Shown here piece after piece: positions 22,387-36,534 of a stretch of 64,000 nt of DNA (positions are counted from its first letter, which is position 1; the number at the start of each line of letters is the position of its first letter). The DNA is taken from NCBI RefSeq assembly GCF_009870125.1, contig NC_046681.1, forward strand, positions 19,357,001-19,421,000. The letters are read 5' to 3'. The position numbers and the translations under genes were made by a program. The DNA is from Drosophila pseudoobscura (taxonomy: Eukaryota; Arthropoda; Insecta; Diptera; Drosophilidae). The notes beneath the pieces were generated by a model that did not search any database, had not been told where the DNA came from, and saw nothing but the letters and a program-made list of their open reading frames with translations.

Positions 22387-24050
22387 CGTGGTTGAGGTTG
22401 AGTGAATTTTAGTCTAGATTCGAGTTGCAACTAAGTATTATTTTCAAATTTATTTCACGCACAATATTTGTTGTGTATGCCTGTAGCTCTCAGGAGCTCT
22501 ACTGATTTTCCGATCTTCTAAACTCGGCTCGACAAATTCCCCTTGACTCCCCAGGCCTTCTACGATGCCCGCCCCCCTCCCTTCGATACTAAGGATTCTG
22601 ATGCCGATTTGCCTTTGGAAAATATTTCTCAACTCTAAGTTTTTTTTGGGGGGGCTGCAAATGGCAGGGCGTGTCCGAGAAACGCCTTGAATTTGCATAG
22701 TGGCACTGGCGTGCGTTGCATAAATGGATTTCCTTCTCTGCCACCAAAAAACTGTAAATGGTTAAATTATGCAAAAGTCCAAAGGGGGAGAGGGAGAGGG
22801 GCAAGCCTCTGGCTTTGATTTCGAGTGTTTTTCGGTTTCGAAACTGATAGACAGAAAATCGGCTTTGCCTTGGAATTGGCGATGGTTTATCTCTGATGGC
22901 ATTACGAAGGATTCTCCAAGGAGGAGGCAACAGCACAGCCTTGGCAGCGGCAGTGGAGGTATGTATTTGTTTCCTTCCTTCCTTTGAATCACGATCATCG
23001 AGTGCAGCAGCAATGGGAATACCATGGGTATTCTCCAGGCTCCAGGCAAACACTTCTGGCCCCCTCCCCAGCCCCAGCCCCTCCCATCAGCCTCCTGGCA
23101 TTAACGAGTTTACTTTATGCGGGCCCAAAACAAAATTTGGGCTAATAAAATTGTCAATAATGTGACACCCCCCCGCCCCCACCACAGGGCAAAGTTTTCT
23201 GGAGAGGAGCTTGTCAATGGGCACATTACTCATACGCAGCGATGACTGGAAATCAACTGCAGCTGACCGAAAATCTGTGTCGCCTTCAGCCGCTGTTCAT
23301 TTATCATCGCTTTGCCCTGAGAAAGGGGGAGGGGGGGGGACTTGCCACAGCCCACATGGGGCTCTGCATGGGGGCCCGGCCTGGCCAGGAGTTGAGTGAA
23401 AACTTTCATGGCTCTGCCCCAGCCCCAGCCCCAACCCCCTTGTGTCGTTGCGTGTAAACTTATAATTTGGCGGCACGGCCAAAGTTTCGCTTAGACTTTC
23501 TTGTCGCACAATTTGAGGCGTGTTGCTCGTGCGTCGTGCACCGAGGGGGCGTGTATATATTATTATGATTATCGCTTGCGAAAACATTAATTAGTAGGCC
23601 ATTGGCGAAACAGCCAAAGCGTTTGGTTAATAACATTAATTAAGCCATTTCGAGTGGCTGTCAATGGAAAGGCATTAGGAAACCTTAATTGAGAGGAAAG
23701 TACAAGAACTTTCTCTTAAGAGGTTGAAAGAATTATCAAAATTAAGGCTGGGACTTTCAAGGGGTATCTTTTAGGGGTGAGGGGGGGGGGGGAACATCTC
23801 TGCCATTTCCGCTACCAAATGCCACTGACAATGGTAATGGCCAAGAAAAGCGCTGGAAGAGGGGCAAAAGGCAAAACAAGCGAAAGGAAAACTCGATAAT
23901 GTGGCCAGCAAATAAACAAATCACGCTTTGGGGCGCCCCTCGAGGGTTTTCATGTTTTCAGTTCCGCACAAGTCTGCGTGGAAAATGGACGCCGGCCATC
24001 CGCACAGAAAAGTACGTTCCTTGAATTGTTTCTTAGATATAGAGAGTGTC

Positions 24051-24086
<36 letters not shown>

Positions 24087-27000
24087 TGTGAGTGGATTGC
24101 GTAAAAACTCAATTAAAGAGAGAGTAAAACTCTCGAGTGAAAGTCGGCAATGGGAATGCGTTTTGCAATCAAATGGGAATTCAAATCAATAAAATTGATT
24201 GCCGCCGCCACACAAGCAACAAAAGAGAGAGGGAAAGAGAGGGGGAGGGGTGGGTGGAGAGGGGCAGCTGGAGGGTGAAAGTAAAAGCAAAGAAAGAACA
24301 TTGGTAGGAGGCGAAAGCTTTTCTTTTGGCGAGCTTCGACTTGGACTTTTTTTTGTTGTTGTGCAGGTCAGGAATTTCAGGTCCCTCCCCCCCCCACCCC
24401 CCACACGGAGCCCCCACGCGGAACTTGAAATGCGTTTTTAATGTTCAGCCCGAGTCCCCGGTAATGACAAAAAGAGTCAACGCCGTCGTCGCGGATGCCC
24501 CCCCCCCAACCGGATGTAATAAAAAACGTACGAAGACGGACATGCAACGGAAGTGCAGCCCCCCTCCCCCATGGTTTTTTGGATGGTTTTTTGTTATTTA
24601 CGGCCTGTTTGATTGCACAACAATGTGTTTATGTGGAAGGTGACATTTGTAATTGCCCGACGAGCCAACCAAAACACGTGGGACGCCTGGCCCCCGCCAT
24701 AAATCGCGATTCCTATCTAGAAGGCTGAAGGTCATAGTAATTCTATTTTAGAGTTTGAACTTGGCGCTCGAGGAAGTCTAAAAGCTACGTTTTGCAGGCA
24801 CTCCCTCCAGCCCCCCTTCACCCCTGCCCCCCTGCCCATAAATTGTACTATTTCGATGACGTTTCGAATCGGTAACGAGACTGAGCAAACACAAAAGTGT
24901 TGATCGAGTCCTGGCATGTCCTTGCTGTCGGCACAGAAAATTGAATTCAGCAGAAAAATCTCTCTTTGAGTTGCTCACACGTTTTTATTATTTTGATGGG
25001 TCCACCCCACCACCCCACCACGCCACCACCCACCAATCCCCCCCACCCAACCTTCAACGACCTTCTACCGCCCCCTCCCTTCCCTCAGATAGTCTTGTTT
25101 TTTGTGGATTTCTCTCTCTGTTTATCTCTCTGTCAAAATTGAAAAGTTCCTTGTGGACGGTGGACTGTGGCGTGTGGCGTGTGGCAAGAGTGTCCATAAA
25201 AACACAAGCGAAAATAAGTTTACTATATATTCAGACGATATTTGTGGCATCGTCTGGCATTTTGGGAGCATGTTTTGCGGCACTCGCTGATTTGCATTCA
25301 AATATTGTCCGCACGGCGCTGGCAAGGACACGGCTTCCTTGACACACATTTGCCCCACCCCCCTGCCCCCCCTGCCCACAGGAAGTGCCACCAAAACGGT
25401 GCTGAAACGGTTTCGGTTTCGCCAACCGGTAAAGAGATTAATTAACCTATTCCGGCTGCCAGTTTGCACATTTCCTCCCCCCTCTCCCCCTCTCCCTCCC
25501 ACCCTCTCTCTGGCTGTTAATTAGCACGGGAGTTGCCCCTCGGATAGTCCCTCGAACAAAGGCCTGACGTCAGGCCTCCGATTAATCCTCATCACGGTCC
25601 AAGAACCGCAACTCCTCTGAAATGTGCCTCTGACAACGTCAGTCAGTCACAAGATGTTGACAGTTGTCAGGCCATGGCTGTGGCTGTGGCTGTGGCAGCC
25701 TTTTGTTTTCGCGGCAATCAGACAAGCAAATTGTGCCATGTTCCACGGATTGTCTCACTTGATGAAGAATTATGGACCGAAAGGGGATAATTGTCAGCTG
25801 GAAGATGATGGCATGGCACGGGTTTCTAATCAGCGTGTGAGCAGAGCTGTCAAAAGTGACAGCCAGACGTTCGAAAGGAATTCAAAATTGACACTGCCAC
25901 AAAGGAAGACCTTCTGGACAGCCCTATACTCGTATTTGTTTACTGAATGCTGACAGCTTTTGGTGACCCCGACAAAGACCTGCCACTCCACCTCTAATTA
26001 AGAATCTGTAATCAATTTGTGGGAAATATAAGCCACAAGAGAAGGCTTGCAGATTTGCTTTGGTGACCCCGACAAAGGGACAGGGAGGTGGCTGAGGGCG
26101 GAGGGCTTTAAACTGTTTTCTCTGCTACTTGCTTTGTTGTTGCCGCCAGCCAGTGTTGCTTGATTGGCGAATGATTAAAATCTATTCATGTATAATGCAT
26201 TCAATTTGTTGTGGGGGGCTGTGGGGGGCAGGGGATAAGCCCTAGAAGCGAATGAAATGTGCGTGAATCACTTCACAATGGTCGCACGTACGGCTCTCTT
26301 CCCCCCTCTCTGTCTCCTTACTCCTCCACGAGACAAACAAGCGATTTGCGTGCCTGAAACGTATCCAATTAATATGGAACCGCACACGTGCTTACATAGT
26401 AGTATACTCGTATGTATGTGCATAAATGATTAATGATTCCACCTCCTGCTTCTCCCCTTTCAACCGTGTACTGTCCTGTACTGTCCTGTCTATTGGCAAA
26501 CGATACGCAAAGGACCGTTTACGTACCCCTCCCCCCACCCGGACAGTCCGGGCAGTCCCGTCCAGTCCAGTCCTTTGCATAATTGAATCACCCTCCATTT
26601 CTCTCCATTACTCAGCGCCCATCTCCTTGGCTGTCACTCATTTTGGCCCACAAACCTCAGTCGCAGTCCGAGACCCTTTTTTCCCCTCCTCTTTGGCTAT
26701 CATTTTTCAATAACAACACTGGCCGAGCCTCAGATTCAATGGAGACAAACCATTTATCTCTTAATACAGAGTCGAGTCGAGTCGAGAAGTCAACTGTGGG
26801 GGCGATGGCGAGGGCTCTATGCCTTAAGGATTCAGAGCCACATAAAAGTTGTATTCACAATCGATTAACCCGTTCAGATGTGCGCAGAGGGACCCGTTCT
26901 TCCTTTTCAGTTAGCTGCAGGACAGGGCTAATGCAGGTCTCCCCTGCCCTCTGACTCTCCCTCTCTCTGTTTTCTTGAGGATTATGCAAATGCAAATGAA

Positions 27001-27825
27001 TGCACGTTGACTTGAGGCGTCTCCGGGCTGTGGCTGGTGTGCTCCAGTTTCCATTATCTCAGCTGGATAAGTAATTATGCCAGAAATTACAATAAACTTG
27101 CATTCGTTGAATCATTTGCATATGGTCCTCTCCTACTACTATTCCACTGGGGGTCCCTGGTCCCTGTCTCCTGGTCATAACGGGCAACCACAACTTGACA
27201 TTTTGCTTATTGAGAAGGGCGCTGGGTCTCTCTTTCTCTCTCTGTGTGTCTCTTTGTCTCTCGGTGTCTCTCGGTGTCTCTCTCTGTATGACCTGAATAG
27301 GCTTTGAGCTAGCTTTAAGCCGTGTGTGTGGGGGTGTGGGGGTCGGATTGGTGCCTGTTTAAATGCGGTTTGCGGTCTATATACGAATACGTGCATACCT
27401 GAAGATCTGCCCTCCTTTGAAAGCCCCTTCGGCATCGGCTTTGTGTGGGGGCTTTTCTCTGTGCATGCAACTACAAAAGAGCTGGTGATGCATCGTGCCA
27501 CATGTCAGAGGACTGTCCAACATTTTAATTATAATTGCCAGGCTCGGCAAAGCCACGTTAAGCCGAAAACAAATGACAAACTCTGATTAAGCTGAACTGA
27601 AGGAAATAAAGGACAAAGCACGGCAGGACACCCGACCAAAGAGTGGCAAAGACTATGCAAAGCGGAAGCCGCAACAACCATTTGAGTCCATTAGCTGTTA
27701 AGCCAACGACAGGACAGGCCAAACGACACAAAAAAAGAGACAGAGGGACAGAGACCACCGCCGCACATCGTAATAATGTCGTCAGAGTGCGGCTCACCTG
27801 TAAACAGAGCAAATGTGCCCCCAAG

Positions 27826-27862
<37 letters not shown>

Positions 27863-30800
27863 AGAGCAGTCGGCACCTGCAGAGCCACCCCCCGCCCAGG
27901 TCGGGGTTGCCTCCGAGCAAAGGATAACGAACGAGGGTCTGTTGTGCTAGTGAGCAGGTCGGCCATAGCAGGAGGGAATGATATTTTCTACTTTGTTGCC
28001 CAAATAGATGTTTATTAGGGGATTATTAAACATAAAGAAGGGATTCCCCTTCCAATAAAAGTTTGGGGGTTTTATGCCCAATATAAACCCAAATAACTGC
28101 CGGGTATCTCATTGTCGAGCCACGTCGTCGCTCCTTTTCGTTCGTGGAAAAACTAGGACAAAGTGGGCGCCTCCTCTCCTCCCCGGGGGGGGTGGTGGAC
28201 TCCACGCTGGTCAGCCCCGCAGATTGTGTTGGTAATAAATAAATGAAACTGTCCCCAAAGTGGCAGTAACGGCGGCAGCAACGAGCGAACCGGAAATGCG
28301 AAATTTCAAATGCGAGTGAACGCCGCGCCGTGTTTAATTTTATAATTACATGAGCGTGCCACTTGTGTGTGCCACTTGTGTGTGGCAGCTGTGTGCTGGG
28401 TGGTCATTAGGTCGCAATTCTCATTACCTGACAGAAACGTTTTCGGGGCAAAACGGAAGTATGATTTGTGTGTTTCGGTTTTGAGCGGCGGAAACGGAAG
28501 TTGTTCGCATGTCGAACCAAAACTGGAGCACCGTCCATGGCTAAAGGATTAAGTCCAGGGTATATGTGTGGTGGGGAGGGGGGGGGGGGTACATATATAA
28601 GAACAAGAGTAAACACAGCCACAGATATCGTTTGTGCATTTAATTGTTTGCTTACGTGTGTGCGGGTGTCTGTGTGTGTGTCCGTGTGTCTGTGTTTGTG
28701 GCTTCGTTTGTTATGCAAATTGATTGTTAATTGAATACTCGTAAGGCGGAAGAGTGTGGGTAAAGATATATGTATATCCGTAGCAATGTTTGCTTATAAT
28801 ATCCCCTACTTATCGGGATCTACCCCTAAAACGACATCAGAAGTGTAGCCTACTTTTGTGCAGCTATTTTCCCTTTCATTAAAAACCCTCTGGCCACAAA
28901 GTCCACACAAAACTTATTGGAAAACTTTCTAATTAGTTGTCCTGCCATCCACCCTCCACCATCTATCATCTATCATCTTTCGTATCTCCGCTGACGCTGC
29001 ACATTTGTGTTGATTTCAGGTTCACATAAATTAGAATCATATTGCCCCGTGTGTGCTGTGGCTGTGGCAACAGCCAGCGACATTCTGTCAATATGTTGAC
29101 ACAAGAAAAATTTACATATTCCCCACATATGAATGTGGCAAGGGGGTAGGGGCTGTGGCAGGGGCTGGGGCTGGGGCTGGGGCAGGGAAATAATGTGGAG
29201 AGGTATTGCCTTGAGGTTATAATAACTCACACATCGATGAGGGGGGGAGGGGGAGGGGGGTCTGGCATTGAGGGAGACGCCTGTCATACCGATGGCAGCA
29301 AAAGCTTGAATGATGCATCTATTGGAACACCCTGAAGGGGTAGGGGTTACCGTGGAACCATGGACGACAGAGGTGTATGGAAATTGGCGACTCTGGCACT
29401 TTGGAGCCTGCTCCTCCGAGCAGACCCCCAATTAATGCCCTCGTTTCACCTGAGGAGCATTTTCCACCCTCCAATCAGCAGGCACTTTGTGCCACCCTCC
29501 TGGCTGTCAAAGGCATTTACCCTCGCAAGGTTGAAGCTCCCCCGGCCTCCCCCCCGGACCCACTTGAGTGAAATTCGATGCGCAGAATAAACGTTATTTA
29601 AGCTAATTTTATTGCTGGCATTTGTAAAATGTCAGCCCCGCCTCCGCGCCACCGCCCACGGCGACAGGCCACCCCCCCCCCCAGCCCCCAGTCCGCCCTC
29701 TCTGGGCCGCTCTGATAAGAAATAATTTCCTTGGGCTTTGCTTTTGTGGAGCTGTCGTTTGATTTCCATTCTTGTATCTCAGATCCATGTGTTATTGTCA
29801 TTTCTTACATGGGGGCGACAATGCGGCCAATTTTGGGTGTAGCCAAAGGTCAAGGCTTGACCTTTGACAGCGGGTGGCGTAGGCAGAGGCTTGGTCTGGG
29901 GTTGGGGCTCGGTCTTAGGTCCATAAATATTATGACTGCTCGTTGGAGTCGATAATCTCTAGAAAGTTTCAGGCGCTGGCTGGACTTTTAATGAATGTCG
30001 GAAAAGCACATAAACAAAATTTCAAGAGCCACGCCCCCGCCCACCAAAAACTCCCACACACACACACACACACGCACACACACTTGGGAGAAAGGCAAGA
30101 GCCTCCGGGCTAAAGCCAAAGCGAAATGTGGCCAACTTTGACCTTTTTCGAAAAGTGAAATAAAACAAACAAATTGAAAGCAACACACAAAACAAACCAG
30201 GCAGTAGGTGGCGGTAGGGGTGGGGGTGGGGGTGGGGGTTGGGGAGGCGTGAGTGATGGGGCGTGGCCAACATGGCAGAATGAACTAATTCTCGGGCTAC
30301 CCACAGGAAAAAAAGGGCTCTAAGCAAGGGGGCAGGGCCCAGGCATAAATCAGCGAAAAACCAAAGCATTTTGTCGATACAAAAATGATTGAAGAGGAGT
30401 CTAAAAGCTATGGGAAGGGTGGCTGCGGGGAAGGGGGCGAAGCAGGGCAGATATAGTCTCTCGAAGCTTCGGTTTGGACATTCCCTTAGCAGGAAATAAG
30501 GGGTATTTATGGAACGGGAATGCTCGGATCCCCCCAATGATATGCAAAACACTGAAGAGGAATGGGTTCAGAGGGTTATTGTCTGGCCGCATGCCATGAG
30601 TGCCCAGTAGGAGGAAGCCATCCCCCCTCTTATGTGCGCCCCCCTAACAAAAAGTTATTCAATCTATGAGCTCAGTCGTCTATTTCGGGAACAGGCAGCA
30701 AATCTCGACTCTTGACAAAACAAAGCAAATGTTCCGAAAATATTACGCATACGCATACGCAGTGAAGGCGTTTGCATAATTAGCATAAATTTCGGGGAAT

Positions 30801-32213
30801 ATTGTAGGCGACACTTGGGCGCACTTAAGTGTTATCTGCGCCACAGCGGGGCTAAGTACAAATATCGATCCAGCGAAGCGAGCGATCAAAATTAACATGA
30901 AAATCAAATCAACAAATGGGCGCCGACGGAGGGCGCCGAAAGTCGAAATCGAATAAAAATGTTTGGGCAAACACAACAAAACAGAGAAGGAAGAGGGACA
31001 GGGAGTGGGAAGGGACATGGAAGGGACGGGCAGAGGGACAGGGAGAGGGACAGGGAAGGGACATAAAAAACGTGGCTTTTGTCTTAAGAAAGGACTTGGA
31101 CATGCACTGGCAGAAATCTGAGTGCATGACTAAGTGAGAGCTAGGATCCCTGGAAGGATGCCCCAATTTAATTTCCGTTTTCTCCCTCCCCGCTGGGCAA
31201 AGTGCTTCATGTTTTGGTTGTCCCCTCGGGCTAGAGATCCCTCTCGCTTTTTGGTTAGTTTTTGTCGCCCTTCGGGTAAATGCATAAAACTGGAGAGGAC
31301 AGCATTAGCTGGTGTCTCCAAACAAGAAACTTCCGCATGGTTTACGGCTTTAATCCGGCCATAAAATGGGTAGCCTACCGCAAAGGGACACAGGCACCAC
31401 CCCCCTCCCCCTGGCCACCTCCTGCGATACTCAGATGCTGCTGCTGCTGCTTCGGCTGATGTCCTTGGGCTCAATGCATTCCAATTGAGATTGAGAAAGA
31501 AGCGCAGCGGCATTCAAAGCAATCCAAGCGCATTCCTCGAGGGTCCTTCAGGGCAGGAGTGAGTGCGAAATACACAGGACCAGACCGTTGACGATTGCGT
31601 TTTAACTGTCTCATTAGGAATAGTTCAGGCAGTTTTAGAAGCAATTACGGAAAACATCAATGGTCTCCAGACGGACGCCCTGCTATTCTTCTACTATATG
31701 GATCCTTGTGCGACGGTGCGTATGCGTTATATTCTCTCATACAGCAGGCAACGAAGCAAAAGGGAAATTACTTTGAATTGCTGGCAAATTGCAATTGAAC
31801 TCGTGTCGAGGGGAAAGTTCTGTACAAAAAGTTGTTGAACTCCTTCGAGGGTTCGAGGATGTTCTTCGCCCACGGGGCCTGCGATGCTTTAAAGTTTTAT
31901 GGGGAAAAGCCAATGCAAAAGTGCTGGAAATGATGAATTCTATACTGCTTTGGGTTTGCTGCTGACTAGCGAAACTTTTTGCGTATTTTAATCCACTTTG
32001 AATAACATTAATTATCCCCAACAAGCCATTAGTTTAGCCAGGATTCTTAATTACTTTTGGCTTTGATCTCGACCAGAATTTGAATTGCAACACCCCCCCA
32101 CAAAATCTGTGGCTGCATTGTAAGCCCTTCGCTTCCCCTCCCTTCCCTTCCCTTTGCTGCCAAATAGGTCATAAAGTGCCTGCACCCCATCCCCCACCCG
32201 CCAGAGGACTCAC
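22387..32213 (-). other. Slob 5' intron, distal part
   Basis: About 9.8 kb without a supported gene. It holds a GT tract (24055-24083), CCACC repeats (25000-25060), a 36-C run (27827-27862), a GGGGCT/GGGGCA array (29156-29185), CA (30057-30082) and GGGACAGGGA repeats (31000-31060). A 19-bp direct repeat occurs at 25959 and 26059. Long ORFs here are low-complexity or lack ATG and splice context. Confidence 0.5.
27827..27862 (+). repeat. Run of 36 consecutive C
   Basis: Uninterrupted homopolymer, G36 on the minus strand, which is the transcribed Slob pre-mRNA sense. It could form G-quadruplexes and is prone to length error. Confidence 0.9.
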
Positions 32214-32265
32214 CTGTAACCAGGAGAAGGACTATGAAGGAGCTTTGAGCTTTGTTTAGTCGCAA
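32212..32265 (-). other. Slob: Possible 5' UTR exon end of Slob
   Basis: A strong donor (GTTACAG|GTGAGTCC) lies on the minus strand with the exon ending at 32214. It could splice to the acceptor at 19991, making the 12-kb Slob 5' intron. The frame just upstream lacks an ATG, so the exon is noncoding if real. Its start is not determined; a GAGA-rich, TATA-like stretch (33000-33050) is a candidate promoter. Confidence 0.35.
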
Positions 32266-35200
32266 GTGTCGCTGGCTTTTCGCCCGTAATCGGTTTGAGT
32301 TTGTCGCTGGACGTTGGACTTAGTTAATTGACATGTTGCAGCTGCAATTTGCACTCGCGAACTGCGAGTATCTCACAGATACCTCCGATGATGGTGATGG
32401 GATGCTGATGCTGCTGCTGATGGGAGACTGTTGCTGTGGTCTTGTGGCTGTGTGGCGCTCGGCGATGCTTTCAGATGCGATGCTATAACGCGACTGATAC
32501 GAGCATAACGGTGAATGCGATTCGGTATTTTCGGCTGGTCTTCCGCTCGGCAGTTGAGTGCTCGGCGCCGAGTATTTGGGCTTCGGCTTTCGGTTGCTCT
32601 CTCTTTCCCACTGGAGGGCAAACAACAACAACAACAGCAGCACGCACGAAAGTGAATCAAAATAAATTTCCTTTAATAATTTACTGCATTTGAAATGCTT
32701 TTTCCCCAAAAACGAAAACAACACGAGACTGAGAGAGAATTTTGAACAATTTGGTATGGAAAAATGGAATTTTTCGTAGGTCTGTTTCACGAATTTGATT
32801 CACTTTGCACTTTTGCTTTCAAACAAAAATCGAATCTAAAATTTAGAACCCAACTTTACCGTTAACTTGACGACGCGCGAGAGAGTCGCGAAAGAGACTG
32901 CAAAAGAAGCGGCAGCGCTGAGAGACGTCCACACCGCTGGCTGACTCGAACTGGATTGAAAAGCTGCCCTGCCGTGCCGCCGGATGCTCCTTCAGCGAGC
33001 GCCAGAGAGAGGGAGAGCGAGAGAGAGAGGTGGAGTGTATCTATAGGGTTCCATTTCTGTACTTCCATTGACACCCTTTTCCCCATGCTGTCCCATTTGT
33101 CTCTCTTTGTCTCTCTCTCGAATTCTGTCTCCAGCTGTTCGTCAATTTCCAGTTGATTCGAGTCTTGTCCGAACAGCAGAAGAATCGGTTTGAGATTTCG
33201 CTGTTCTCGGGGCAACTCTCAGCTGTTTTGGTTGTTGTTTTTGGGTTCTCTTCGGCATGGATGCACTTTTTGAACAGTATTTACCCGAAAATAAGACGAT
33301 ATCTGTCCTATTATATTTTTTCGACTTCCTAAGATAGTTTATTTATCAAATTTTGCTTTTAAAGTATATTTTTCTAGAATTTTCTAGCAAAATGTGGGTT
33401 TTATAATTTATTTTATATAATATTTATTTTATATAATTTTGTATTATTTTATTTTTATATTTTTATTTTATATTATTTGTATTATATATTGTTATTAATT
33501 TATAATATTTTTATTTTGTAATATTTTTATTTTGTATTATTTTAATTTTATATTAATTATATTATATTATATATATGTTTTATATTATATATATTTTAAT
33601 TAATTCTAATTTTTATTAATTTTATTTTATATTATTTTGTATTTTATATATAATTTCATATATCAGTTGTTTCAATGATCCCCAAATTTTTGTTGGAGTT
33701 CTTTCTCGGCTGTTCATCAGTTTTTAGATCATTTTTAATAAAATAAGAAATATCATTATATATTAGCTTGAAAGTATGACGAAATTTCAGGGCTAACAAA
33801 TCATTCTAATATGCAGGCCCCATATCTTTAAATGTAAAATGTAAGAAATACAAAAATTCCGAAAAAATAATAATTATATTAATGGTTTGTGATATTTTTC
33901 AAGATTTTTTTTATTAACTTATCATTTAATTTATTATTTAATTCCTATCCGACTTTCTGTAGCGCTTTCTGTTGCATCCATTTCTTTGTAGCGCTTTGCC
34001 TCTTTGGTATACAGTTAGCATCAATGAAAGCGTCTGGCAGGGAGAGCGCCGTACGGCAGCAGCTTTTACTTCCAGTCCCAAAGCTTCCTCGAAGAGAGAG
34101 CAGAGCAGCGAGAGCTTTGCCTCCAGCCCAAGCGGCAACTGGGAGCTTTTACTCAACTTACTCAATAGCATTGAAAGTGCGCTGCCTCCTCCCCTCCCCA
34201 CCCCTGCGCTCTGCTCCCCGCTCTCCGCTCCCTGCACAGCTGCTCGCGTTTCATTGATGCCCGAATATAGGTCAACAATGTGTTCGAGAGGAGCTGCTGT
34301 GGGCAGTGGGTACTGCGGGTAGGGGGTGAGTAGGGGTGGGGGTTTGTGGCCCATCGTCATCGGTAGTATCAGTGTCACTTGGCGATGGCTGCACCACCGA
34401 ATGGTAGCTGAGTGCCGCCGCCACAGACACCTTTTGCTACTCCTGTGCCCACTATCTGCGCTCGACGGAACACGGCAAACATTGTAAATTGTGCGCCTCG
34501 CCTCGACGATGATTGCTTGCTGGGGCAGACCTCGAAGCGCTGAACAAATTGCACGACATTGCGCATACGCCATGTTATCAGCGCGGAATTTATGAGGCAA
34601 CATTCGTATTTCCATTCGCATCTAGCACTCTGTAGGCATGTCCTTTAATTGAATTTTTATGCGCCGCCGGCAAGCAGCGGACAGGCGGCCTGACAGGCGA
34701 AGAAAGAGAACGCTTTTCCTTTTCCTTGTGCCCTTTGGGGCACTTTCTTTCTCTTTGTCTTTGTCTTGCTGGGATTTATGACGTCCGAAATTGGGTCAAA
34801 AGTTGAGCTCGCCCCAGCTGGCTGGCTGGCTGGCTATTGTCCGTGTTGCTCCTGCTAAGCACATTCGCAGGATAATCCTAATTGCGCTTTTAATGCACAA
34901 GCAAGCACCAGCCCCAATCCCCCCCCCTTCCCCTCTAGAAACATCGCTTCTCGCGAGTTCATTGCATTCCGTCAAGGACGGTGGCAGAAGGCTGCTTGTG
35001 GCCTGGCAGCAACACGACTCTGCACTCTGCACTCTCCACTCTCCACCCTCCACATTCCTTTGGAATGTTTCATCTAGCACGTGACTGGCCCCCCCGCTAT
35101 CAACAATTTATTGCAGCCACTTGGAGCAGCTCTCCCTCTCTCTCTCTCTCTCTCGGCGCTGGCTTATCGCCCAACTATTTGTTAAAGCCAAAATAATCTA

Positions 35201-36534
35201 CTGAAAATGATGACGTTGCGGGCGGGCACCAAAGTCAAGGGGAAGGCTAGAACAAACTGGCTTTAAACAAACACAAAAGAGAGCAACAAGGCAGTCGCCT
35301 AACTAATAGTTTAAAGCCATCTATGGCTTTGGCTGCACTCGAAGTGGAGTTAATGTTGTTTGCCTTTGCTTTTGTCTGTTCTTTATCGACGTTTGTTGTA
35401 GCTCTCGGGCTTCGGCGCCTTCAATTATGATTAAAATGGTTAACAAATTACTTAAAAAGATGACAGGCATTGTCGCTATCGACCGATAGCCAACGCCAGT
35501 GGGGCACTGAATGACGAATCACCCAAAACTGTTGGACTTTGCAATTTGTGTGCGGAGGAGAGTGGATAGCAGGTATTTCATCAATTCTCTAAAAAACATC
35601 TGTTTATGGGTAATTCTATAAATGAAACTGCGTAATTGGAAACTTGAGGAGTATTTTATATACGACATGGGCTCGGCTCTTGACAAATCGGATTCGATTG
35701 ATTAATGCGACTGTCCGTACATCACAAATCAAAGTGAGAGACTGCAGGAGTGCGTCATGGCATGGGAACAATGGAATGGAACAGCAAAAAGGGTTCTCTT
35801 CGAGAGGTGGAGCTTCCTTCCTTTACATAATCGAGTGATATACGACTTGCACTCGTTTTTGAGCGTTTTCCGGGAATCTTTAAACACAAACTCAAGAGTA
35901 GCTCGTGTCTATCGAATCAACCTTTGTCACAGCACAATTCTGGAACAATTTGTTGCTCTGGTATTGCACTACGGTCTCCTAAACTTGCGTTAGACTCATG
36001 ACCAATCACATGACTCATGAGCGGGATCAGTGCCATGCAGCATTTATAGGCAGATAAGCGGGTATCGGGAGATACATTAGAGCAACGTTAATCGTGACGT
36101 AGTATGCATATTGCCAGAGCAGGCAGACAATTTTCCGACCCCGGGGCATCTGTGCGACACCCGCCATATGGCGGAGTCGTTGTGGGGTGGCAGCCGCGAT
36201 ATGGGCTGCCAAAAAGCGTTCAATATTCGTTATCAGCCATCAGATAAGAGGCCCCAACCACCCTGTCAGAGGCCCCATTGAGGGGCCGCATTGAAGAGCG
36301 CTCAGAAGTGTGCGAGACTCCGTGCGGAACGGAACAGAACTTGGCCAAGGAGAACGAATAGAACTGAGAAAAGAATCTTTGATCGCCGTGCAAGAAAGTG
36401 AAAACGGCTGTGAAAACAGACACCAAAAAAACGTTTGTGGGGCAAACTTTTGCCAATTAAGAATCGTCGTTGTTGTCGGCGCGTGTGTGAAGTGGGGGAG
36501 TGTGGAGTGGAGTGGAGTGAAATACGTCGACGAG
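32266..36534. other. Slob / Myo28B1 divergent intergenic region
   Basis: It contains GAGA repeats (33005-33035), an extremely AT-rich block (33360-33660), a CT tract (35137-35155) and an inverted repeat GGCCCCATTGAGGGGCC (36271-36287) near the Myo28B1 start. No gene supported. Confidence 0.5.
33360..33662. repeat. AT-rich block of TTATTTTATATT-type repeats
   Basis: About 300 bp of almost pure A/T built from irregular ATTTTATATTAT units. Flanking DNA is of normal composition. Confidence 0.8.

Noticed and set aside
30916..31137. Basic Glu/Arg/Gly-rich ORF
   Set aside because: Derived from GGGACAGGGA simple repeats.
32320..32790. 156-codon minus ORF near the presumed Slob 5' end
   Set aside because: Low-complexity Ser-rich end, no supported splice joins, and the downstream exon is noncoding in frame.
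33938..34621. 227-codon minus ORF upstream of Slob
   Set aside because: Starts with ATG but shows no domain, biased codons or splice sites, and a plus-strand ORF overlaps it; probably chance in GC-rich DNA.
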